From the NCBI GenBank assembly GCA_035634255.1, contig DASQDI010000043.1, positions 45,399-109,398 of the forward strand: a stretch of DNA of 64,000 nt, in the 5' to 3' direction. Of the stretch, positions 49,555-57,319 are shown piece by piece (positions within the stretch are counted from its first letter, which is position 1; each line of letters begins with the position of its first letter). The DNA comes from DATLMR01 sp035634255. Its GTDB lineage: Bacteria > Acidobacteriota > Blastocatellia > UBA7656. The notes under the pieces were generated by a model. The model was not told the origin of the DNA. It searched no databases and saw nothing but the letters and a program-made list of their open reading frames with translations. A program made the position numbers and the translations under genes.

Positions 49555-50580
49555 TTGTATTCTACTTCTGTGGAAAGCACGAACCAGCCTTATCTTTTTC
49601 CCGAAGCGCAAACCTCTCAACCCCTCGCGAGCGCCGGGCCTCTGGCCCACCCGCCGCGGGAGCGCGAGCTGGCGACTTCGCGTGTGCTCTTACACTTTTT
49701 CCTGCTCGCCGTGACCGTCGTGACCACGGCCATGACGGGCGCGGCGATGTCTGTCGAGACCGGCGACTCCGAGTCGATCATGGGGGCGCTATTCGCCCCG
49801 GTCCTCGCGGTCTTCAGCGAGACGGCGGCGGGGCATCTCGCGCCCCTGACTAATGGCCTGCTCTTCTCCTTCACCCTGCTCACGATTCTGGGCGCGCATG
49901 AGCTCGGGCATTATTTCGCCTGCCGCTACTACGGCATCCGGGCCACGCCTCCGTTTTTCATACCCGCCCCGCCGGTAATCACCCCGTTCGGGACTCTGGG
50001 CGCGGTCATCAAAATAAAGGAGCCGATCACCACGCGGCGGGCGCTTTTCGACATAGGGATAGCGGGACCGCTCGCGGGGTTCGTCTTCGCGGTCCCGGCT
50101 TCGGTCATCGGTCTGTGGTTCGCGGTTGCGGACCTGCCGCCGAAGGCGGGGCAGCTCCTGTTCAACGACCCCCTGCTCTTCAAGATAGTGATGAACCTCG
50201 GCGGCCTGCCGCAGTGGAACAAGTGGAACCCGATCTACTGGGCCGCATGGGGGGCCCTGCTCATCACCGCTCTGAACCTCTTCCCGGTGGGCCAGCTCGA
50301 CGGCGGGCACGTCTCCTACGCCGTCGCGGGGCCGCGCCTTCACAGGTGGGTCTCGCGGATCACCTGCGCGTCGGTCGCGGTGCTGGCGGTCGTGTCGATC
50401 ATCTGGTACGGCTCGCCCGTCTGGCTGCTCTGGGTCTTCGTGCTGCTCTTCCTCCTGAGGGCGGGCCACCCGCCCGTCGTCGACGGCGAGCCGCTCGGGC
50501 CGGCACGAGTAGCCCTCGCCATCGTAGCCGCGATAGTCTTTCTGCTGTGCTTTATGCCGTTCCCCATCACCGTCTCGTGA
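49555..50580 (+). CDS. Site-2-type membrane metalloprotease (M50)
   Basis: 341 residues if the TTG at 49555 is used; the GTG at 49570 is an equally plausible start and neither has a good ribosome site. Several membrane segments are visible. HELGH (about 115-119) gives the zinc histidines and catalytic glutamate, and LNLFPVGQLDGGH (about 238-250) gives the third ligand. HYFACRYYGIRATPPFFIPAPP after HELGH is typical of plant EGY/cyanobacterial-type site-2 proteases. No PDZ domain is present. Such proteases cut membrane proteins such as anti-sigma factors, but none is adjacent. A TTGACA at 49533 hints at a nearby promoter. Confidence 0.88.
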   Translation: MYSTSVESTNQPYLFPEAQTSQPLASAGPLAHPPRERELATSRVLLHFFLLAVTVVTTAMTGAAMSVETGDSESIMGALFAPVLAVFSETAAGHLAPLTNGLLFSFTLLTILGAHELGHYFACRYYGIRATPPFFIPAPPVITPFGTLGAVIKIKEPITTRRALFDIGIAGPLAGFVFAVPASVIGLWFAVADLPPKAGQLLFNDPLLFKIVMNLGGLPQWNKWNPIYWAAWGALLITALNLFPVGQLDGGHVSYAVAGPRLHRWVSRITCASVAVLAVVSIIWYGSPVWLLWVFVLLFLLRAGHPPVVDGEPLGPARVALAIVAAIVFLLCFMPFPITVS

Positions 50581-50640
50581 CGTTCGACGAGTTTCGGGAA
50601 TCGACATCGACGGAATCAGTTCGATAAAAGGGAGCAGACA

Positions 50641-51372
50641 ATGGAGCTGAATATAGGGGTAGTCGCGGTGCTGTCTTTCGGGTTCGTGGCCGGGCTCAAA
50701 CACGCGCTCGACCCCGACCACGTCGTCGCGGTCTCTACCATCGTGAGCGAGCACAGGAGCCTGGCCCGCTCGTCGCTCGTCGGGACGTTCTGGGGGCTCG
50801 GGCACAGCGCGTCCCTGCTCGCCGTGGGCCTGCTCATCATCCTCCTCCGCGGCGCGATCCCCGCCGAGGTCGCGCTCTGGATGGAGCTCCCGGTCGCCGT
50901 GATGCTGATAGCCCTGGGTGCCGGGGTGCTCGTGAAGATGGCGCGCGCGCGCGGCATAGAGGTCCACACGCACTCGCACAGCCACGACGGGGGGCTGCCG
51001 CACAATCACATCCACGTGCACAACCGCGACGGCCACGACCACAAGCACTACCTCTTCCGCCTCGGCCGCAGGCCCTTCGCCGTCGGGATGGTGCATGGGT
51101 TCGCGGGGAGCGCGGCCGTGACCCTCGGGGCGATGACGACCATCCCGTCCGTCTCGCTCGGCCTGATCTACATCGCCCTTTTCGGCCTCGGCTCCATCGG
51201 CGGGATGCTGCTGATGAGCGCGATAATCGGGCTGCCCTTCGCGGCCACGGCCAGAAGGTTCGCGGCCGTCAACTCCGGCATAAGAGTCTTCGCGGCCCTG
51301 TTCAGCATCGGCTTCGGGCTCTTCCTGGGGTGGGATTTGATTTCTCAATTGATGAACGTAAACCCTAACTAA
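50641..51372 (+). CDS. NicO-family nickel/cobalt transporter (HupE/UreH-like)
   Basis: 243 residues with about six membrane helices. The signature HALDPDHV (residues 21-28) matches the HX4DH metal motif of nickel/cobalt permeases. A cytosolic or periplasmic loop at about 104-130 is full of histidine (HTHSHSHDGG, HNHIHVHNRDGHDHKH), a metal-trapping segment. No urease, hydrogenase or cobalamin genes are close, so the metal's destination is unknown. AAAGGGAGCA precedes the ATG. It lies 60 bases after the site-2 protease gene. Confidence 0.85.
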   Translation: MELNIGVVAVLSFGFVAGLKHALDPDHVVAVSTIVSEHRSLARSSLVGTFWGLGHSASLLAVGLLIILLRGAIPAEVALWMELPVAVMLIALGAGVLVKMARARGIEVHTHSHSHDGGLPHNHIHVHNRDGHDHKHYLFRLGRRPFAVGMVHGFAGSAAVTLGAMTTIPSVSLGLIYIALFGLGSIGGMLLMSAIIGLPFAATARRFAAVNSGIRVFAALFSIGFGLFLGWDLISQLMNVNPN

Positions 51373-51395
51373 ACGTCGATTCAGCGGAGATCGAG

Positions 51396-52259
51396 ATGGC
51401 AGATTCGGACAATCACAAAATCCCCCCGCTCGCGTACCTCAACTCCGAATTCCTGAAGAGCAACGAGGGGAGGGTCGTGCGGATCCTCTCGGAGTATCTT
51501 GAGCCGGCCGCCCGCCTGCGCCGCCACCGCATTCGCGACACGATAGTCTTCTTCGGCTCGGCCCGCTCCGTCACGCCGGAAGAGGCGTCGGTAAAGTTGA
51601 GGGCTTTGAAAGAGAGCGTCGAGAGCGCGGGCGAGATCACGACCGAGCATAAGATAGCGATCTCCAGGGCGGAGTACGCGGTGAAGCTCGCGCGGTACTA
51701 CCAGGACGCGGTCGAGCTCGCGCGCCGCGTGACCGAGTGGTCTAAGGCCCTGACAGGCAATCACAACTTCATCATCTGCTCGGGCGGCTCGAGGGGGATG
51801 ATGGAGGCGGCCAATCGCGGGGCGTCAATCGCGCGGGGCAAGAGCATCGGCCTCAACATCGACCTGCCCTTCGAGCAGGAGGTGAACGGCTACGTGTCGC
51901 GCGAGCTGATCTTCAACTTCCACTACTTCTTCATGAGAAAGTTCTGGTTCGTCTACCCCGCGAAGGCCCTGGTCGTATTCCCCGGAGGGTTCGGCACGAT
52001 GGACGAGTTGTTCGAAGTCCTCACCCTGATACAGACCCGGATGCCGCGCAAGAAGATGCCCGTCGTGCTGTTCGGCACCGAATTCTGGGACGACATCGTG
52101 AACTTCGAAGCTCTGCACAAGTGGGGGGTGATCAGCCCCGAAGACCTCGACATCTTTTACAAGACCGACTCGGTAGACGATGCGTTTGAATATTTGAGGG
52201 ACAGCCTCGAAGACCTTTACCTCAGGCCCAAGGGACTCGACGAAGTTAAGCTGACCTGA
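51396..52259 (+). CDS. LOG-family nucleotide 5'-monophosphate phosphoribohydrolase-like protein
   Basis: 287 residues, 23 bases after the transporter gene. The Rossmann core carries the LOG signature: CSGGSRGMMEAANRGA (GGxxGxM) and FPGGFGTMDELFEVLTLIQT (PGGxGTxxE). LOG enzymes remove the base from nucleotide monophosphates, including cytokinin precursors. Many were first called lysine decarboxylases in error. The N-terminal extension of about 95 residues (RVVRILSEYLEPAARLRRH and on) is longer than in plant LOG. Substrate unknown. Confidence 0.85.
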   Translation: MADSDNHKIPPLAYLNSEFLKSNEGRVVRILSEYLEPAARLRRHRIRDTIVFFGSARSVTPEEASVKLRALKESVESAGEITTEHKIAISRAEYAVKLARYYQDAVELARRVTEWSKALTGNHNFIICSGGSRGMMEAANRGASIARGKSIGLNIDLPFEQEVNGYVSRELIFNFHYFFMRKFWFVYPAKALVVFPGGFGTMDELFEVLTLIQTRMPRKKMPVVLFGTEFWDDIVNFEALHKWGVISPEDLDIFYKTDSVDDAFEYLRDSLEDLYLRPKGLDEVKLT

Positions 52260-52260
52260 C

Positions 52261-52290
52261 GCGGCGGGCCTCAGAAGGCCCGCCGCTTTC
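52261..52290 (+). terminator. Rho-independent terminator after the LOG gene
   Basis: GCGGCGGGCC (52261-52270) pairs perfectly with GGCCCGCCGC (52277-52286) around TCAGAA, then TTTC. It separates convergent genes. Confidence 0.8.
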
Positions 52291-53029
52291 ACCTCTCGCC
52301 GGGGAGCGAGTCGATGGCGTCGATGACGCGCTCGATCTGGACCAGATAGCCGGCGAACGTCTGCCGGGTCTCCGCCTCAAGCCATATCTCCTCGTCCGCC
52401 GCGTACTCGAATATGCGGAGGAAGACGGCCCGGTCGAGTTTCAGGACCTCCACGAGTTTGAGCACGCACTCGCGCTTGTCGTAAGGCGCGTCAACCCCCA
52501 GCACCCCGAGCGCGTGCCTGAAGAGGATGGCGAAGCTCTCAAGCGAGTCCGACATGAGGCGCGCCAGCCTGTCCGGGTTTTCGGCCACGGAGATGTAAAC
52601 GGTGCGGAGCCGCAGGAGCTTGCCGCGCAGCTCGTATTCGAGTTGATGGCGAAGGTTGTAGGTGGGGACCTCAAGCCGCTCGAACGGGTCGGAGCCGTGA
52701 AGCACGCGCCGCGAGCGGCTCATGTCGATGAACTCCATCGGGAAGACGTCCGACGAATCCTTGATCTCGCGGCTCGTGAAATAGATCGGGACCGGGTTGC
52801 CCTGCGCCCTCCACCACTCCGCGACCGGGTGCGCCGAGTGGAGGTCTTCCGGGGTGATCTCGTCCAGAACGACGAGCAGGTTCTTCGGGCGGTCCTTGCC
52901 CGCCTCGGCGGAGGCGGCGGCCGACCCGTAGATCACCACCGATTTCAAGTTCTCCCCGTGCGCGTCGTTCAGCTTCCCTATCATCTCATTCAGTTGATCG
53001 GCCAAATCTCCCACCTCCATCAATCTCAT
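52289..53029 (-). CDS. Nucleotidyltransferase-like protein
   Basis: 246 residues. The N-terminal part resembles the Pol-beta-type nucleotidyltransferase fold: ENLKSVVIYGSAAASAEAG has the GS of the active site, and NLLVVLDEITPEDLH is the following strand. The usual paired aspartates (GSx10DxD) are not clear: the second strand reads LVVLDE, so activity is uncertain. The C-terminal half (about 125-240) is helical. The ATG at 53029 has no clear ribosome site. Convergent with the LOG gene; no toxin-antitoxin partner is seen. Confidence 0.7.
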   Translation of the reverse strand: MRLMEVGDLADQLNEMIGKLNDAHGENLKSVVIYGSAAASAEAGKDRPKNLLVVLDEITPEDLHSAHPVAEWWRAQGNPVPIYFTSREIKDSSDVFPMEFIDMSRSRRVLHGSDPFERLEVPTYNLRHQLEYELRGKLLRLRTVYISVAENPDRLARLMSDSLESFAILFRHALGVLGVDAPYDKRECVLKLVEVLKLDRAVFLRIFEYAADEEIWLEAETRQTFAGYLVQIERVIDAIDSLPGER

Positions 53030-53062
53030 CAGACCCGATTATGAAACTCCCGGACTCGCGGG

Positions 53063-53941
53063 CTACCAGCTATCGCTCGCGCCTCCGCCTCCGAAGTCGC
53101 CTCCGCCCCCGAACCCTCCGAAGCCTCCGCCGCCTCCGCCGCCAGAGCCGCCCCAGCTTGAGCCCCCGCTGTAACCTCCGAAGCCGCCGGAGCCGCCGCC
53201 TCCGAATATGAACGGCAGGAGCATCCAGTCGCTCCCCCCGCCCCCGCGGCGGCCGCGCCCCCCGCGCCCCCCTCCGCCCCCGCGGATGGAGCCGATTATG
53301 ACGAAGAGGATGAAGATGCCGAGGATGATCAGAGAAGGAGATATGCCGCGCGAGCGGCGCTGCGGGGCCGCGGCCGGCTGCCTGTAGGCGTAACGCTGAT
53401 CGATCCCCTCTATCGAGAGGCCGCGCTTGGCGGCGATGGTGGAGAGTATGGTCTGCACCCCCTGCGTCAGAGCCTCGTCGAAACGGCCCGCCCTGAAATT
53501 ATCCCGCATGCGGCGGATGAGTTCACCGGCGAGCCCATCGGGTATGTCGCCTTCGAGCCGGCGGCTGATCTCAAGCCGGGTGAAGCCGGAATATCTCCCC
53601 GTTTGATCCGGCGGCTTGATGGCGATTAGCAGAAGGGCGGCCGCCTTCTCGGAGTCGCGCCCGATGCCCCACTGCCTGCCGAGTTGAAGGCTGTACTCTT
53701 CAATCGGGTACCCCTGAAGGTCGTCCGCGGACATGGTGACCAGGGCGACCTCGATCCCGGTGCGGTCGCGAAAATTCCTGAGAAGATTTTCCAGATGGCT
53801 TCGCGTCTCGGGGCTGAGCGCGCCCGAGAAATCGTTCATCATGCCCTGGGGCTGAGGCAGGTTAAGCTGTGCCTGTGACGTGGAAAAAAGAATGAGAAGC
53901 AGACCCGCAACCTTCAACGATCCGCTTATTGCTCGTTTCAT
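53063..53941 (-). CDS. TPM-domain (YgcG-type) exported protein with Gly/Ser-rich tail
   Basis: 292 residues with a signal peptide (GLLLILFSTSQAQ). A TPM domain (about 30-170) carries MMNDFSGALSPETRSHLENLL, VALVTMSADDLQGYPIEEYS, RQWGIGRDSEKAAALLLIAI and RRLEGDIPDGLAGELI. A membrane helix (about 205-222, SLIILGIFILFVIIG) and a long Gly/Ser tail (GGGGRGGRGRRGGGG and later GGYSGGSS) follow. TPM proteins are periplasmic; some are phosphatase-like or assist photosystem II, and the bacterial role is largely unknown. It lies beside an NTase-like gene and a ZIP transporter with no operon link visible. Confidence 0.85.
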   Translation of the reverse strand: MKRAISGSLKVAGLLLILFSTSQAQLNLPQPQGMMNDFSGALSPETRSHLENLLRNFRDRTGIEVALVTMSADDLQGYPIEEYSLQLGRQWGIGRDSEKAAALLLIAIKPPDQTGRYSGFTRLEISRRLEGDIPDGLAGELIRRMRDNFRAGRFDEALTQGVQTILSTIAAKRGLSIEGIDQRYAYRQPAAAPQRRSRGISPSLIILGIFILFVIIGSIRGGGGGRGGRGRRGGGGSDWMLLPFIFGGGGSGGFGGYSGGSSWGGSGGGGGGGFGGFGGGGDFGGGGASDSW

Positions 53942-54012
53942 ATTTATATTTTCAACTCCGTCGCACGCGCGACCGTTCGTTAATCTCGCAATCCGCCCGT
54001 CCCGTCAGACGC

Positions 54013-54043
54013 GGGCGGCCTGACGAATGCAGACCGGCCGCCC
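54013..54043 (-). terminator. Hairpin after the ZIP transporter gene
   Basis: GGGCGGCC (54013-54020) pairs with GGCCGCCC (54036-54043) around 15 bases, beyond the stop codon at 54099. No U-run; moderate support. Confidence 0.45.
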
Positions 54044-54098
54044 TGACGCGGCGCGCCTATTTAATGATAACGGACCGGACGTGAAAGCATAAAGGGGA

Positions 54099-54881
54099 TC
54101 AGGAGTGGCCGAGGTGGAAGGCTTCGAATAAGAGCTCCATGATGTAAAGCAGGGCCACCCCGGCGAAGACCATCAGGGAGATTTTCAGCCCGCCCTCGCG
54201 CGTGTTGACTTCCGGGATCAAGTCCGAGGCCGCGACGTAGAGCGTGGCCCCGGCCGAAAGCGGCAGGACGTAAAAAGAGAGGGGCCGCGAATAGACCAGC
54301 ACGTCCTGAAACAGCACGACCAGGGTCACGCCCGCCAGCGTCGCGATCCCCAGAAGCAGGGCCGACACCATCGCGCTGCGGCGGCTCCGCCCGGCCGCCA
54401 GCATCATCGAAGCGATTGTGAAGCCTTCGGGCAGTTTGTGCAGGAGGATGGCTATGAAGATGAGCGCGCCGAGTTCGAAGCTCACCAGAGAGGCCGCCGC
54501 TATCGACACCCCATCGAAGAAGGCGTGGACCATCAGAGCCCCCAACCCGGCGAGGGCCGCGTGCTGGGCGAGCATCGCCGCCTCGTGGGTCTCCTCCCCG
54601 AAGTGGAAGTGCGGCGCGACCGTATGCTCGAAGAACTGGATCAGAAGATACCCGACCAGGAGCCAAGCCATCGGGATCAGCGTCTCCCCGCCCCACTGCT
54701 TCAGGGTCTCCGGCACTATCTTCAGAAAGACGGCCGCCAGCATAAATCCCGCCCCGAGCGCTATCAAATACCTGAGCGTTGCCTGGCCGACCCGCCTGGC
54801 CGATATCAGAAAGCCGCCCAGAAGGTTGGCCGCGGCGGCCATCAGCCCGTACGAGATCACGACAAGAGTGCTTTTATCCAT
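54099..54881 (-). CDS. ZIP-family divalent metal transporter
   Basis: 260 residues with about eight membrane helices; GGAGCCGG precedes the ATG. Metal-site motifs in helices 4 and 5: HAFFDGVSIAAASLV and LHKLPEGFTIASMML, the HxxFDG and HKxPEG signatures of ZIP proteins. A His/Glu-rich loop (HTVAPHFHFGEETHEAAM) lies just before. It takes up zinc, iron or another divalent metal into the cytoplasm; which cannot be told. Divergent from the dcw cluster. Confidence 0.9.
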   Translation of the reverse strand: MDKSTLVVISYGLMAAAANLLGGFLISARRVGQATLRYLIALGAGFMLAAVFLKIVPETLKQWGGETLIPMAWLLVGYLLIQFFEHTVAPHFHFGEETHEAAMLAQHAALAGLGALMVHAFFDGVSIAAASLVSFELGALIFIAILLHKLPEGFTIASMMLAAGRSRRSAMVSALLLGIATLAGVTLVVLFQDVLVYSRPLSFYVLPLSAGATLYVAASDLIPEVNTREGGLKISLMVFAGVALLYIMELLFEAFHLGHS

Positions 54882-55036
54882 CCGGCTCCGTTTCGCTCAC
54901 CAAAGCTTGGCAATATACCACACTTGCCCCGCCCGTGAAATTTCATTACAAGTCCCCGCGCCCGAATCTCCCTCCGTGACTCCCCTTCCCGGCCCCCGAA
55001 ACGGCCGGAACTTATTATTCCTGTAGAATTTCACGC

Positions 55037-55065
55037 TTGACAGCCATGCACATCTGACGTACCAT
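55037..55065 (+). promoter_or_regulatory. Promoter of the dcw cluster
   Basis: TTGACA (55037-55042, perfect) and TACCAT (55060-55065, 4 of 6) are 17 bases apart. Transcription would start near 55072, just before the GTGGA boxes. Confidence 0.6.
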
Positions 55066-55074
55066 ACGCGCACG

Positions 55075-55099
55075 GTGGACCAAAGTGGACCATAGTGGA
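55075..55099 (+). promoter_or_regulatory. mraZ: MraZ box: three GTGGA direct repeats
   Basis: GTGGA occurs at 55075-55079, 55085-55089 and 55095-55099, exactly 10 bases apart, one helical turn. MraZ rings bind three or four TGGGN/GTGG-type repeats with this period in other bacteria, usually just after the promoter. Here they lie between the predicted start point and mraZ, which fits autorepression. Confidence 0.75.
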
Positions 55100-55172
55100 G
55101 ATGTATTTGAAAACATAGTTAAGCAGGGGAATCTTAAGATCACACTTTAACTTTTTTACTTAAGCTCGTCGA

Positions 55173-55613
55173 ATGCTGAGAGGAAATTACACGGTCAAGA
55201 TGGACGAAAAGGGGCGGATAAAGCTCCCGGCCGCCTATCGCCGTTACGTCGACGAGCACTACGGACCAGAGTTTTACGTGACGAGTCTGACCGGCGAATG
55301 TGCCCGCCTCTACCCGATGCAGGAGTGGATGGCTATCGAGGAGAAGTTGCAGACGAGGGGGACGATGGACATCTCCGTGCGAAAGTTCCTGGACAGGACG
55401 AACTACTATGGGCAGCTTACGGACATGGACTCGCAGGGGCGCATTCTGGTCCACCCTCTGCTCCGTTCAAGCGCGGGCCTGGTCGGGGACGTGGCCGTGC
55501 TTGGCTACCTGCAATACCTTGAGGTCTGGGAGCTGGACCGGTTCAAGGCCCGTATGGAGATGGAGCCTTACACGGCCGAGGACGCGGCCAGCCTCGCGAG
55601 CCTGGGCGTTTAG
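55173..55613 (+). CDS. mraZ: Transcriptional regulator MraZ
   Basis: 146 residues, usual length. Two AbrB-like swapped-hairpin domains: MLRGNYTVKMDEKGRIKLPA (first, ending in the conserved DxKGRxxLP) and YYGQLTDMDSQGRILVHPLL (second, DxxGR). MraZ forms rings and represses the dcw operon through direct repeats; three such repeats lie about 75-100 bases upstream. The start is fixed by the family's MxRGN opening. It is followed after 38 bases by rsmH, the usual order. Confidence 0.95.
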   Translation: MLRGNYTVKMDEKGRIKLPAAYRRYVDEHYGPEFYVTSLTGECARLYPMQEWMAIEEKLQTRGTMDISVRKFLDRTNYYGQLTDMDSQGRILVHPLLRSSAGLVGDVAVLGYLQYLEVWELDRFKARMEMEPYTAEDAASLASLGV

Positions 55614-55651
55614 AGATCAGGCTGCCGGTAAAAATCTGTGATGGAAAAGGG

Positions 55652-56716
55652 ATGGCTTCTGAGCACCAACAGAGAGAGTTCGCGCACGAGCCCGTTATGC
55701 TCGCGGAGGTCATCGGCTGGCTGCGGCCGGAGCGGGCCGGCACCTTCGTCGATTGCACTTTAGGCATGGGCGGCCACGCGGAGGCGATGCTTCAGTCCTC
55801 TCCCGACACGAGAGTGATCGGCATCGACAGGGACCTCGAAGCCCTGTCCCACGCCCGCGAGCGCCTGTCGAGATTCGGGGAGAGATTTCAGGCCGCGCAC
55901 GCCAACTTTGACACGGTAGCAGAAGTCCTCAGCGGCATGCAGGTGCCCGCGGTACGGGGAATCCTTGCCGACCTCGGCGTCTCGTCACTTCAGCTCGATA
56001 AGACCGAGCGCGGTTTCAGCTTCGCCAGCGACGCCCCTCTGGACATGCGAATGGACCGGACGATTGAAACGACGGCCGCGGACATCGTCAACGGCCTCCC
56101 CGAAGAGGAGCTGTCGGACATGATCTTCAGCTACGGCGAAGAGCGTGGCGCGCGCAGGATAGCCCGCCTGATCGGGAGGGAGCGCGAGCGCCAGCCGATC
56201 ACGACCACGAAGCAGCTCGCCGACCTGGTCGTCCGCGCGCTCAACATTCCGGGCCGCTGGCGCATACACCCGGCGACCAGGACCTTTCAGGCGTTGAGGA
56301 TCGCGGTTAACCGGGAGCTCGACTCGGTCAAGGGATTCATCCCGCAGGCGGTCTCGGCGCTCGAAGGCGGGGGGAGGCTGGCCATCATATCGTTCCACTC
56401 GCTGGAGGACCGGATAGTCAAGCGCGGCTTCCAGCTCGAACAGGGGCGGTGCCTCTGCCAGTCGGAGCCGAAGGCGGGCGGGCGGGGCGGCTGGCGCGGG
56501 GGCCGGGCCGCCGGTTTTGAAGAGAGGTTTGATGAGAGACATGGCGGGAGGTCGGACGGAGGTGATGACTCGCGCGACGCGGTGATCTGTAGCCGATGCG
56601 GCGCCCGTAGGCGGGTCGCGGTTTTGACGCGGAAGCCCATGCGCCCCGGCCTCGAAGAGGTCGAGCGCAATCCGCGTTCTCGCAGCGCTCTCCTCAGAGT
56701 CTGTGAAAGACTGTAA
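55652..56716 (+). CDS. rsmH: 16S rRNA (cytosine(1402)-N4)-methyltransferase
   Basis: 354 residues, longer than the usual 300-320. It methylates N4 of C1402 in the ribosomal P site. HEPVMLAEVIGWL, VDCTLGMGGHAEAMLQ (SAM motif I), IGIDRDLEALSHA, ILADLGVSSLQLD and RTFQALRIAVNRELDS are family hallmarks, and it ends NPRSRSALLRV as usual. The extra length is a Gly/Arg/Asp-rich insert of about 35 residues (after RCLCQSEPKAGG) between two Cys pairs, CLC and CSRC, which normally lie close together. Confidence 0.95.
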   Translation: MASEHQQREFAHEPVMLAEVIGWLRPERAGTFVDCTLGMGGHAEAMLQSSPDTRVIGIDRDLEALSHARERLSRFGERFQAAHANFDTVAEVLSGMQVPAVRGILADLGVSSLQLDKTERGFSFASDAPLDMRMDRTIETTAADIVNGLPEEELSDMIFSYGEERGARRIARLIGRERERQPITTTKQLADLVVRALNIPGRWRIHPATRTFQALRIAVNRELDSVKGFIPQAVSALEGGGRLAIISFHSLEDRIVKRGFQLEQGRCLCQSEPKAGGRGGWRGGRAAGFEERFDERHGGRSDGGDDSRDAVICSRCGARRRVAVLTRKPMRPGLEEVERNPRSRSALLRVCERL

Positions 56717-56843
56717 GCGACAAGTCCAGGATGTAGCCCCAAAGTAAGCCGGGTATGCAGGTAGCTTTAGTGGTGCGGCTCATGTTCAGAAGGAGTAAAC
56801 GCCGCGAGGCTAATTACCCGAGTTCGCGTTTGAGGCGTAGCTT

Positions 56844-57227
56844 ATGACCAATCGTTTCTTTCCCGAAAAGCAGATAAATAATGCGCGAGTCGCGCGGCCG
56901 GTCAGCGGCCGCGTGTTCGTATGGCTCGCGGTTATAGCAGTGGCCGGAACTCTGCTGTCCTCAGGTTTCATAATCAGCGCGCGGCAGCATTTCGAAGCTG
57001 TCTCGCTCGGCTATCAAAGCGAAGAGCTGAGGCGTCAGGCGTCGCAGCTTGACCAGAAACGCAGGCAGTTGGAACTCGAACACGCACGCGCGACCTCACC
57101 CGTCGAAATCGAACGACGCGCGGGAAAGATCGGCCTGAAAAGGCCCGTCCCTGAAGTGCGCTCGGACTCTCAGGCGAAAAACATTCGCCGCCCGGCCCTC
57201 GCCGCCGGCGATAAGAAGAAAAGGTGA
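56844..57227 (+). CDS. ftsL: FtsL-like divisome protein
   Basis: 127 residues. A basic N-terminus (about 1-24), one membrane helix (about 27-47, VFVWLAVIAVAGTLLSSGFI) and a periplasmic coiled coil (SEELRRQASQLDQKRRQLEL) give the FtsL layout. FtsL sequences diverge fast, so identity rests on this topology and its place between rsmH and ftsI. It would bind FtsB and FtsQ and activate septal peptidoglycan synthesis. Confidence 0.85.
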   Translation: MTNRFFPEKQINNARVARPVSGRVFVWLAVIAVAGTLLSSGFIISARQHFEAVSLGYQSEELRRQASQLDQKRRQLELEHARATSPVEIERRAGKIGLKRPVPEVRSDSQAKNIRRPALAAGDKKKR

Positions 57228-57319
57228 GAGGGCTTTCAACGCGGGCCGCCTCCAACGGCTTCCCGCACCCACTCGAACCCTCCCGAGAGTCGGGCGAACA
57301 GATAAGGCGGGTATAGATC

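Larger units (their letters stand above)
54882..55172. other. Control region upstream of the dcw cluster
   Basis: 291 bases without a gene. It contains a hairpin CCGGCC...GGCCGG near 54987-55006, the promoter at 55037-55065 and the MraZ-type boxes at 55075-55099, then an A/T-rich leader up to mraZ. Confidence 0.5.

Noticed and set aside
49789..51348. 519-codon minus-strand frame across the site-2 protease and transporter genes
   Set aside because: It spans two real genes and the gap between them, and its translation is Arg/Glu/Pro-rich low complexity.
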